Source: Hyphomicrobiales bacterium (GTDB taxonomy: Bacteria > Pseudomonadota > Alphaproteobacteria > Rhizobiales > Beijerinckiaceae). Taken from it: a DNA stretch of 12,346 nucleotides. The notes beneath the pieces are model-generated. The model made no database searches and was not told the origin of the DNA. It was given only the letters and a program-made list of their open reading frames with translations. The number at the start of each line of letters is the position of its first letter. Position 1 is the stretch's first letter. Location of the stretch: contig JAQGKN010000546.1 of NCBI GenBank assembly GCA_028290085.1, positions 1 through 12,346 of the forward strand. Direction: 5' to 3'. A program made the translations under genes and the position numbers. Below, piece by piece: positions 6,050-12,346 of this stretch.

Positions 6050-6697
6050 ATGACAATGAAACTCTTCGGGTTTTGGCGGTCCATCGCCACCTATCGTGTT
6101 CGGGTCGCGCTACGTCTGAAAGGTATCGCTTTCGAGGAGACATCTGTCGACCTGCTCACCGGCGAACAGTTCGCACCCGCCTATGCGGCGATCAATCAGG
6201 CGCATGCCGTGCCGAGCCTCGTGGACAACGATCTCACGCTGACACAATCGCTCGCGATCATGGAATATCTGGAAGAGCGGTATCCAACGCCTGCTCTGCT
6301 GCCGGAACTGCTTTCCGACCGGGCCTATGTTCGCGCGCTGGCGCTCGGCACCATCGCAGATACACATCCCCTGCTCGTCCCACGCGTGCGCAAGCAGTTG
6401 GCAGAGCGCTTTGGCGCCAATGCCGAGGCGTCCGAGGACTGGGCGCGCCATTGGCTTTCGATCGGCCTGGTGAGTTTCGAAAAGGCGCTGGCGCGCAGGC
6501 CTCCGTCGCCTTTCGTCATGGGCAATGAGCCGGGACTGGCTGATATCTGCATCATGAGCCATCTCGTCGCAGCGCAGCTGTTTCATGCGCCGCTGCACGA
6601 CGCGCCGCATCTCGAAGCGCTGCGCGCCACTTGCAGCAAGGTAGATGCCTTTGCGACATCGCACCCGCTCAAGCAGCCGGGCGCCCCAGCCGCGTGA
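6050..6697 (+). CDS. Glutathione S-transferase of the maleylpyruvate/maleylacetoacetate isomerase (zeta-like) type
   Basis: The 215-residue product matches zeta-type bacterial isomerases such as NagL and MaiA. MKLFGFWRSIATYRVRVALRLKG (3-25) is the counterpart of the FWRSxxSxRxRIAL active-site segment, with R10 and S11 kept but the zeta SSCS cysteine replaced (SIAT). AVPSL (53-57) holds the cis-proline, and QSLAIMEYLEERYPTPALLP (66-85) the glutathione γ-glutamyl site. HP at 106-107 and R112 match NagL's HPxNNRR segment, of which only one of the two arginines remains. FVMGNEPGLADI is the usual N-capping motif. These enzymes isomerise cis-maleyl to fumaryl ring-cleavage products (gentisate or homogentisate pathways) with glutathione as cofactor. 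No gentisate or homogentisate dioxygenase or fumarylpyruvate hydrolase is in the window. GGAGAAAG just upstream supports the ATG at 6050. The gene ends 7 nt from the convergent livF stop. Confidence 0.85.
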   Translation: MTMKLFGFWRSIATYRVRVALRLKGIAFEETSVDLLTGEQFAPAYAAINQAHAVPSLVDNDLTLTQSLAIMEYLEERYPTPALLPELLSDRAYVRALALGTIADTHPLLVPRVRKQLAERFGANAEASEDWARHWLSIGLVSFEKALARRPPSPFVMGNEPGLADICIMSHLVAAQLFHAPLHDAPHLEALRATCSKVDAFATSHPLKQPGAPAA

Positions 6698-6704
6698 TCG
6701 CTGC

Positions 6705-7409
<705 letters not shown>

Positions 7410-7411
7410 GC

Positions 7412-8170
7412 TCAATGTTCCCGCTTGCCGAGATAGACGCGTTTGACGAGTTCGTTGCTGCGGATCTCATCGGGCGTGCCTTCCGCCAGAAGTTCGCCAT
7501 GGTGCAGGACCAGAAGGCGGTCGCTGATGCCCATGACGAGTTTCATCTTGTGCTCAACCAGAATGACAGTGCGTTCACTCGCGAGTTTTACGATGAGATC
7601 CATCATGATGCGCGTCTCTTCGGGACTCATCCCGGCGGTGGGTTCATCGAGCAGCAACAGGCGCGGACGGCTTGCCAGCGCCATGCCGATTTCGAGCGCG
7701 CGTTGTTCGCCATGCGCGAGTGTGCCCGCGATACGGTCGCGACGGTCGTCGAGACCAACGAGAACAAGCAGGTCGTCGGCAACTTCGCTGAGTTGTTTCA
7801 TGGCAGCTCGCGGGCGCCACATGTCGAAACATGTTTGCAGGGCCTGCGCGGCCACGCGAATGTTCTCGTGCGTGGTCAACTGCGGAAAGACGTTGGTGAT
7901 CTGGAAGGATTTGGCGATGCCCATGTGGGCGAAGCGATGCTGCGGCGTGCCCGTGACGTCGCTCCCCTCGAAGAACACACGGCCGCTCGAGGGCGGAAAG
8001 GCCCCGGACAGCAGGTTGAAATATGTGCTTTTACCGGCGCCGTTGGGCCCAATGATCGAGGTAATTGCACCACGGCGGAAATCGACCGTGATATCGCGCA
8101 GTGCCGTGAAGCCGCCGAAGCGCTTTCCCACCGATTCCGTTCGCAGGATGATGTCGGCATCGACCGTCAT
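7412..8170 (-). CDS. livG: Branched-chain amino acid-type ABC transporter ATP-binding protein LivG
   Basis: From the ATG at 8170 the product has 252 residues. Walker A is GPNGAGKST (41-49), the Q-loop SFQ (88-90), the signature a degenerate LAHGEQR (151-157) as usual in LivG, Walker B LLLLDEPTAG (171-180), and the switch histidine H207 in LVEHKM. The C-terminal LAEGTPDEIRSNELVKRVYLG is the standard LivG tail. The open frame extends further upstream, but that part overlaps livM antiphase and makes no sense as LivG. The start is set by an ATGA overlap in which the livM stop and this ATG share bases 8167-8170, a sign of coupled translation. It energises import together with LivF. Confidence 0.93.
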   Translation of the reverse strand: MTVDADIILRTESVGKRFGGFTALRDITVDFRRGAITSIIGPNGAGKSTYFNLLSGAFPPSSGRVFFEGSDVTGTPQHRFAHMGIAKSFQITNVFPQLTTHENIRVAAQALQTCFDMWRPRAAMKQLSEVADDLLVLVGLDDRRDRIAGTLAHGEQRALEIGMALASRPRLLLLDEPTAGMSPEETRIMMDLIVKLASERTVILVEHKMKLVMGISDRLLVLHHGELLAEGTPDEIRSNELVKRVYLGKREH

Positions 8171-9153
8171 TTTTTCACCCAGTGCAAAACCGAGCCCCAG
8201 ATTCCTCGCGGGAAGAACAGGACGCAGAGGACGAAGACTGCGCCGACGAAGAGTTGCCAATGCACCGTCCACAAGGAGACGACGTTTTCCAACAACAGGA
8301 ACACCGCTGCGCCAATGAAGGGACCGAAGAATGTGCCCATGCCACCGAGCAGCGCCATCATCACGACAAGGCCAGATGTCTCGTAATGCATGGTTTCGAT
8401 GGGCACGATGGAGAGATGGATAGCCTGAAGCGCGCCCGCGAGACCGCAAAAGCCGCCCGACAGAATGAAGGTCACGAGCCGCACGCGCCGCACGTCATAG
8501 CCTGACGCCCTGGCGCGCGCTTCGTTCTCGCGTGTTGCTTCGATGACCGCCCCGAAGGGCGAAGCGAGAATCCGCGATAGAAAAAAGAGCGCGAGGATGA
8601 CGCAAGCCGCGACAACGTAGTATCGCGTCACCGGATCGACGAAGTAGAGGTGAAGGCCAAAGATCGAGATGTCGCTGACGTTGACGCCTCGCAAGCCGTT
8701 CTCACCGCCCGTTAGTCCGGTCGCCTGATAAAAGATGTAGTAGACGCATTGCGACAGCGCCAGCGTCACCATGGCGAAATAGATGCCGGACGTGCGGATC
8801 GCAAACATGCCGATGATGCCGGCCATCGCGCCGCCAGCCACCGTGCCCAGCAGCAAGCCCGCCCACCATGGCATGCCATAATGCACGAGCAGGATTCCAC
8901 AGGCGTAGGAGCCCGCCCCAAACAGAGCGGAATGGCCGAAGGACAGGAGGCCGAGATAGCCAAACAGCAGATTGAAGCCGAGCGCGTAGAGACCGTAGAT
9001 CAAAATGTTGACCGCCAGCGCCTTGAAGGGCACCAGCAACGGAAACACCAGCAGGAAGACCGCCGACAGAAGCACCCTGTGGCGGTAGGCCATATCCATC
9101 AAACCGTCCTTGGGCAAACGCGTCATAGCGGCCTTTTCCACAGTGTAGGTCAT
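8167..9153 (-). CDS. livM: Branched-chain amino acid-type ABC transporter permease LivM
   Basis: The 328-residue membrane protein from ATG 9153 carries the LivM hallmarks GFNLLFGYLGLLSFGHSALFGAGSY (59-83, given for position) and TGGENGL (148-154). A cytoplasmic loop with RENEARARASGYDVRRVR is the probable ATPase coupling helix. It ends with LFFPRGIWG. About eight to ten hydrophobic segments are visible. An AAGG near the livH stop lies about 8 nt before the ATG; a second ATG at 9126 would trim nine residues and cannot be excluded. The open frame reaches back to 9468 inside livH in another register, which is a shadow. With LivH it forms the inner-membrane pore. It sits 8 nt after livH and overlaps livG by 4 nt. 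Confidence 0.93.
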   Translation of the reverse strand: MTYTVEKAAMTRLPKDGLMDMAYRHRVLLSAVFLLVFPLLVPFKALAVNILIYGLYALGFNLLFGYLGLLSFGHSALFGAGSYACGILLVHYGMPWWAGLLLGTVAGGAMAGIIGMFAIRTSGIYFAMVTLALSQCVYYIFYQATGLTGGENGLRGVNVSDISIFGLHLYFVDPVTRYYVVAACVILALFFLSRILASPFGAVIEATRENEARARASGYDVRRVRLVTFILSGGFCGLAGALQAIHLSIVPIETMHYETSGLVVMMALLGGMGTFFGPFIGAAVFLLLENVVSLWTVHWQLFVGAVFVLCVLFFPRGIWGSVLHWVKK

Positions 9154-9161
9154 GGCCGGCC

Positions 9162-10046
9162 TTAGCTCATCAGGCCGGCGCGGCCAAAGAAGCCTTGCGG
9201 ACGGATCAACAGGACAACGGCCATCAGGGCGAAGATCGCGACCTTCGCCATTTCGGGAGCGAAGAGCGAGGTGATGCTCACGACAACGCCAACCAGAAGG
9301 CCCGCCAGCACCGCGCCCAGAAGCGAGCCCATGCCGCCGACGACCGTGACGACGAAGGCCTCCGCCAGTATCGGCCCGCCCATTTCCGGGATGACGCCTT
9401 GCAAAGGCGCCGCCAGCAGCCCTCCGAGCCCGGCGATGCCGCAGCCGAGCCCGAAGACCATCAACCACACGCGCGCGATGTTCACGCCGAGCACACGCAC
9501 GATCTGCGGGTCCCGCGCACCGGCGCGGATGATGAGGCCGTAACTCGTGCGCTCGAGGAAGAGCCAGAGACCGATCAGGATCACCCCCGTCACGGCCATG
9601 ACGAAGAGACGATAGAGCGGGAAATAGCCGACACCGATGTCGACCGCGCCCTGCAACAACGCGGGCGTGTCGACAGGATAGCCGGACTTGCCGAAGACGA
9701 TCCGCACGAGTTCGATGATGATGTAACTGAGCCCGAACGTCAGCAGCAACGGGTAGTCGATGCCCCGGCCGTACAGCGGGCGGATCAGCACGCGTTCAAC
9801 CGCGAGCCCGAAGCCGCCAACGATCAGGGGCACGGCGACGAGACAGATCCAGAAGTTCACACCTATCGACAGCAGCCAGAGGCCGACATAGGCGCCCAGC
9901 ATGAAGAAGGCGCCGTGCGCGAAGTTGACCACGGTCAGCATGCCGAAGATCAGCGACAGGCCGATGGCCAGCAGCACGTAGACGGAGCCGAGCGCGAGCC
10001 CCGCGAAGAGTTGAAGGCCGATCAGTTCGAGCGATAGTCCCGCCAT
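9162..10046 (-). CDS. livH: Branched-chain amino acid-type ABC transporter permease LivH
   Basis: From the ATG at 10046 the protein has 294 residues, the normal LivH length. LALGSVYVLLAIGLSLIFG (18-36) runs into the family signature VVNFAHGAFFMLGAY (39-53). IRPLYGRGIDYPLL and a loop with IRAGARDPQIVRVLGVN, the likely ATPase contact, follow. EAFVVTVVGGMGSLLGAVLAG and IRPQGFFGR near the end are typical. The start was chosen because AGGGGA (10052-10057) lies 5 nt upstream; a start ten codons earlier lies inside the GC-rich hairpin and is unlikely. It follows livK after a 53-nt gap with a strong stem-loop and precedes livM by 8 nt. Confidence 0.93.
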   Translation of the reverse strand: MAGLSLELIGLQLFAGLALGSVYVLLAIGLSLIFGMLTVVNFAHGAFFMLGAYVGLWLLSIGVNFWICLVAVPLIVGGFGLAVERVLIRPLYGRGIDYPLLLTFGLSYIIIELVRIVFGKSGYPVDTPALLQGAVDIGVGYFPLYRLFVMAVTGVILIGLWLFLERTSYGLIIRAGARDPQIVRVLGVNIARVWLMVFGLGCGIAGLGGLLAAPLQGVIPEMGGPILAEAFVVTVVGGMGSLLGAVLAGLLVGVVVSITSLFAPEMAKVAIFALMAVVLLIRPQGFFGRAGLMS

Positions 10047-10051
10047 CGAAT

Positions 10052-10057
10052 TCCCCT
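10052..10057 (-). promoter_or_regulatory. livH: Strong ribosome binding site fixing the livH start
   Basis: The minus strand reads AGGGGA, then 5 nt, then ATG (10046). It rules out the longer in-frame start at 10076. The sequence is part of a short CCCC-TTCA-GGGG dyad that could partly mask the site. Confidence 0.6.
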
Positions 10058-10062
10058 GAAGG

Positions 10063-10085
10063 GGCGCGCGCCACATGCGCGCGCC
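10063..10085 (-). promoter_or_regulatory. Intercistronic GC-rich hairpin between livK and livH
   Basis: GGCGCGCGC (10063-10071) and GCGCGCGCC (10077-10085) are perfect reverse complements around a 5-nt loop. The hairpin sits 14 nt past the livK stop and just before the livH ribosome binding site, with no T tract. Such stems after binding-protein genes commonly stabilise the upstream message or thin out downstream transcription, so that the receptor is made in excess over the pore. That role is inferred here. Confidence 0.5.
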
Positions 10086-10099
10086 TGAAGGTGTCCGCC

Positions 10100-11335
10100 T
10101 TACGCCTTGTGGCCGAGCGCTTCGCAGCTGCGCAGATTAGCTTCGGCGGGCTCGTCGGTTGCGATAATGTTGAAGACATCGGCCGGATTGTCCTTCGGCG
10201 CGGCCTTGGATTCGATGATGAACACCGACTGTACCGATTGATGGTCGCACTTACGGTAGAATTGCGGGCCCTTGTAGTAATCGTATTTGAGCGCTTCGAC
10301 CGCCGGGATCACCTTCTCCGGATCGACGCTACCGGCGTTTTTCGCACCCATCAGCAGCGTCTTCACGCCGCCATAGGCGAGCGAGCCGTAATCGGAGGGA
10401 ACCTTGCCGCCGAACATCTTGCGGAAGCGGTCGTTGAAGGCCTTGGCCGATGCGATCTTGTTTTCAATGCCCCAGTAATAGGACGTGCCGCCGATGACGC
10501 CTTCAAAGGCCGCCTCTCCCGCCGCGAGACGGCCGGTGTAGAGCAGGATCGGCGCGATGATCTTCATCTGCTTCTTCATGCCGAAGTCGGTCGCCTGCTT
10601 CAGCGCAATTTGCTGGTCGCGACCGAAATTGCTGATGCACAGGATGTCCGGCTTCATGGCCTGGATGCGCGGCAGCAGCGTCGAAAAGTCCGTGGCGCCG
10701 ATTGGGTGGCGAATGTCCCCGAGCACTTCGATGTTGAAGGCTTTTCCAGCCTCACGGAAGCCGGTCACCATCTCTGTGCCGTAAGCGTAGTCGGCGGTGA
10801 GAAACACGACCTTCTTGCCGAACTTTGAAAAGGCGTAACGGCCAACAGCGCCCGCTGTCATGTGCGGATTGAGCGCCTCGTGGAATGTGTAGGGGCTGAA
10901 GTCGGCGACTTCGTTGATGGTGTCCGACTGGCTGATCGAATTGAAAATCACCTTGCGCTGCTTGGTGACATTGTTGACCGCGAGCTGAACGGCGGCGGAA
11001 AGGCTACCGACCATGAAGTTGATCTTGTCGTTTTCGATCAGTTCGATGGCGCGCGTCGCCGCTTCGCCCGGGTTCAGCTTGTCATCGCGCACGAGCAGTT
11101 CGGCGAGACGCCCGTTGAGGCCGCCCGCCTCATTGAATTCAGCAATCGCAACCTGCGCGGCGCGGACCTGATCTTCCGCTTCGGTGCCGTACGGGCCTGT
11201 GAGCGGCACGGGGAACCCGATCTTGATCTTGGCCTCCTGCGCGCGCGCGATGTTGATGGAGAAAGGCGACATGGCAACTGCCACGCCCGCTGTTCCCAAT
11301 AGACGGCGACGGCTGATGGTCATGCGATCGGTCAT
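10100..11335 (-). CDS. livK: Branched-chain amino acid-type ABC transporter substrate-binding protein (LivK-like)
   Basis: The 411-residue precursor starts with a probable Tat signal: SRRRLLG (8-14), a hydrophobic stretch, and a likely ARA cleavage site after residue 32. The mature part opens with KIKIGFPVPLTGPYG, the classic first strand and loop of type I periplasmic binding proteins. It continues with AIAEFNEAGGLNGR, MVGSLSAAVQLAVNN, VVFLTADYAYGTEMV and YGSLAYGGVKTLLMGA. Relatives bind branched-chain amino acids, amides, urea or aromatic acids, and the ligand cannot be told from the sequence. GGAGG (11341-11345) 5 nt before the ATG fixes the start; the open frame runs further back only as a shadow of the molybdenum hydroxylase gene. 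It follows that gene by 11 nt and is the receptor for LivHMGF. A Tat signal suggests the protein may fold before export. Confidence 0.92.
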   Translation of the reverse strand: MTDRMTISRRRLLGTAGVAVAMSPFSINIARAQEAKIKIGFPVPLTGPYGTEAEDQVRAAQVAIAEFNEAGGLNGRLAELLVRDDKLNPGEAATRAIELIENDKINFMVGSLSAAVQLAVNNVTKQRKVIFNSISQSDTINEVADFSPYTFHEALNPHMTAGAVGRYAFSKFGKKVVFLTADYAYGTEMVTGFREAGKAFNIEVLGDIRHPIGATDFSTLLPRIQAMKPDILCISNFGRDQQIALKQATDFGMKKQMKIIAPILLYTGRLAAGEAAFEGVIGGTSYYWGIENKIASAKAFNDRFRKMFGGKVPSDYGSLAYGGVKTLLMGAKNAGSVDPEKVIPAVEALKYDYYKGPQFYRKCDHQSVQSVFIIESKAAPKDNPADVFNIIATDEPAEANLRSCEALGHKA

Positions 11336-11340
11336 TGCTT

Positions 11341-11345
11341 CCTCC
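11341..11345 (-). promoter_or_regulatory. livK: Ribosome binding site fixing the livK start
   Basis: The minus strand reads GGAGG, 5 nt before the ATG at 11335 and within the 11-nt gap after the molybdenum hydroxylase stop. It excludes longer in-frame starts inside the upstream gene. Confidence 0.65.
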
Positions 11346-11346
11346 G

Positions 11347-12346
11347 TCAAAAACGCTTCAGGGCTTTGAGCACGAGTTCCGGCGTGATCGGAATTTCGCT
11401 GATTGTGACGCCGAAGGGCGACAGCGCATCGTTGAGCGCATTGGCGACAGCGGCGGCGGCGCCCGCTGTGCCAGCCTCGCCCGCGCCCTTTGCGCCTATC
11501 TCGGATTCGAGCGTCGGCGAGACGATGTGGCCAATGTCGATGTCGGGCATTTCCGCGGCCATCGGCACGAGGTAATCGGCGAGATTGCCGTTCAGCAACT
11601 GTCCGCGTTCGACGTAGCGGCAATGTTCCATCAGGGCGGCGCCGAGCCCCTGCACTACGCCGCCGCGAATCTGCTCATCGACGAGCTGCGGGTTCAGGAT
11701 GGTGCCGCAATCCTCGACCACCCAGTGCCGCAGCAGTTTAATGAAGCCGGTCTCGATATCGACTTCGAGCCACGAGGCCTGCACACCGTTGGTGAAGGCG
11801 AAGGGATATTTGCGCGGCACGTAATGGCGAACCGCCACCAGCTCGGCCTGAAAGTCAGGCGGCAGGGTGTCGGGCCGGAAGTAGGCAATGCGCGCGACCT
11901 CATCAAGGCCGATGCGTTCGCGGCGCGTATCGGCTTCCACCACGACGCCGTTTTCGATGTCGAGCCTTTCGGGCGACGCCTGCAGGATGGTTGCTGCCAC
12001 GGCGAGCACGTTGGCGCGCAATGCCTTGCCCGCCTGCCATGCCGCCTCGCCGCCGATACCCGCCGCGCGCGATGCCCATGTGCCGCCGCCATAAGGCGTG
12101 TTGTCGGTGTCGCCGAGGACCACGCGAACGCGCTCCATGGGCACGCCAAGCGCTGTTGCCACCACTTGCGCGGTGATGGCCTCGGATCCCTGCCCCTGCT
12201 CGGTGATGCTGGTGTGGCAAACGACCGAGCCGGTGGCGTCGAGCCGCACAGAGACACCATCCTGCGCGGAGATGCGGGCGCCGCCAATGCCATAGAATGC
12301 GGCACTCGGGTTGGTCACCTCGATGAAGCTCGCGATGCCGATGCCG
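11347..12346 (-). CDS. Xanthine dehydrogenase/CoxL-family molybdenum-cofactor large subunit, C-terminal part (5' end outside window)
   Basis: The frame is open to the window edge: GIGIASFIE precedes the first possible start (GTG 12318), so the gene continues upstream. About 332 residues of the molybdopterin-binding domain are visible. TEQGQGSEAITAQVVA, the GGTWASRA loop, VVEDCGTILNPQLVDEQIRGG, VQGLGAALME and GAKGAGEAGT are all typical, and the Glu of GEAGT is the conserved active-site base. These enzymes hydroxylate purines, aldehydes, CO or N-heteroaromatics, using molybdopterin-cytosine-dinucleotide with FeS and FAD subunits. The substrate-specific loop (VAYRCSFR in CoxL) lies outside the window. 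It sits 11 nt before livK in the same direction, so the enzyme and the importer are probably one transcription unit, which suggests that the imported compound is the enzyme's substrate or a relative of it. Confidence 0.9.
   Translation of the reverse strand, partial: GIGIASFIEVTNPSAAFYGIGGARISAQDGVSVRLDATGSVVCHTSITEQGQGSEAITAQVVATALGVPMERVRVVLGDTDNTPYGGGTWASRAAGIGGEAAWQAGKALRANVLAVAATILQASPERLDIENGVVVEADTRRERIGLDEVARIAYFRPDTLPPDFQAELVAVRHYVPRKYPFAFTNGVQASWLEVDIETGFIKLLRHWVVEDCGTILNPQLVDEQIRGGVVQGLGAALMEHCRYVERGQLLNGNLADYLVPMAAEMPDIDIGHIVSPTLESEIGAKGAGEAGTAGAAAAVANALNDALSPFGVTISEIPITPELVLKALKRF

Noticed and set aside
7415..8386. Long plus-strand ORF of 323 codons opposite livG and livM
   Set aside because: It is antisense to two certain ABC genes, its translation resembles no family, and long antisense ORFs are expected in GC-rich codon usage.
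8171..8449. N-terminal extension of LivG
   Set aside because: This part overlaps livM in another register; the ATGA junction at 8167-8170 gives the normal LivG start.
9154..9468. N-terminal extension of LivM
   Set aside because: It lies inside livH in another frame and is not membrane-like; ATG 9153 gives the family-like N-terminus.
9195..10037. Long plus-strand ORF of 280 codons rich in Asp, Glu, Gln, Arg and His
   Set aside because: It is the complement of the hydrophobic livH gene, which produces such polar composition as an artefact.
11336..11623. N-terminal extension of LivK
   Set aside because: It overlaps the molybdenum hydroxylase gene and would bury the Tat signal inside the protein; GGAGG before 11335 sets the start.

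Overview
The window comes from a GC-rich genome. Its gene content (a multi-BON OmpA protein beside a COG3743-type helix-hairpin-helix protein, a zeta-like GST, an orphan TctC receptor, and a Liv-type ABC operon with a CoxL-type molybdenum hydroxylase) fits an alphaproteobacterium, most likely Hyphomicrobiales. That placement is an inference. I see no rRNA, tRNA, CRISPR array, insertion sequence or phage gene.

Region 1 (1-1778, plus strand): the 3' part of an OmpA-family peptidoglycan-binding protein is followed after 10 nt by a small three-helix membrane protein and two tandem helix-hairpin-helix domains. The first of these domains is in a different reading frame, and beside its twin it looks as if about 28 nt have been lost, so this locus is broken or misassembled. 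A 10-bp hairpin (1799-1822) closes the region.

Region 2 (1839-2566): a small secreted protein of unknown function on the minus strand, then about 490 bp without a convincing gene. This gap holds two clear dyads (2112-2146 and 2378-2407).

Region 3 (2567-6697): a catabolic-looking group. A cysteine-free carboxymuconolactone-decarboxylase-fold protein (plus) converges on a minus-strand set of VOC/glyoxalase-fold protein, TctC-type solute receptor and luciferase-like flavin monooxygenase. A maleylpyruvate/maleylacetoacetate isomerase-like GST diverges from this set. The receptor gene has a one-base frameshift in an A6 tract that scrambles its last ~40 residues.

Region 4 (6705-12346, minus strand): a compact operon in the order molybdenum-hydroxylase large subunit (cut by the window edge), livK, livH, livM, livG, livF. 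Junctions are 11 nt, 53 nt with a strong hairpin, 8 nt, a 4-nt overlap and 2 nt. The likely logic is uptake of an aromatic, heteroaromatic or related small molecule through the ABC system, with hydroxylation by the molybdenum enzyme. The substrate cannot be read from the sequence.

No clearly new multi-gene system was found. The best leads are the two frame-disrupted loci, the intergenic dyads, the unknown secreted protein, and the coupling of a molybdenum hydroxylase to a complete Liv-type transporter.
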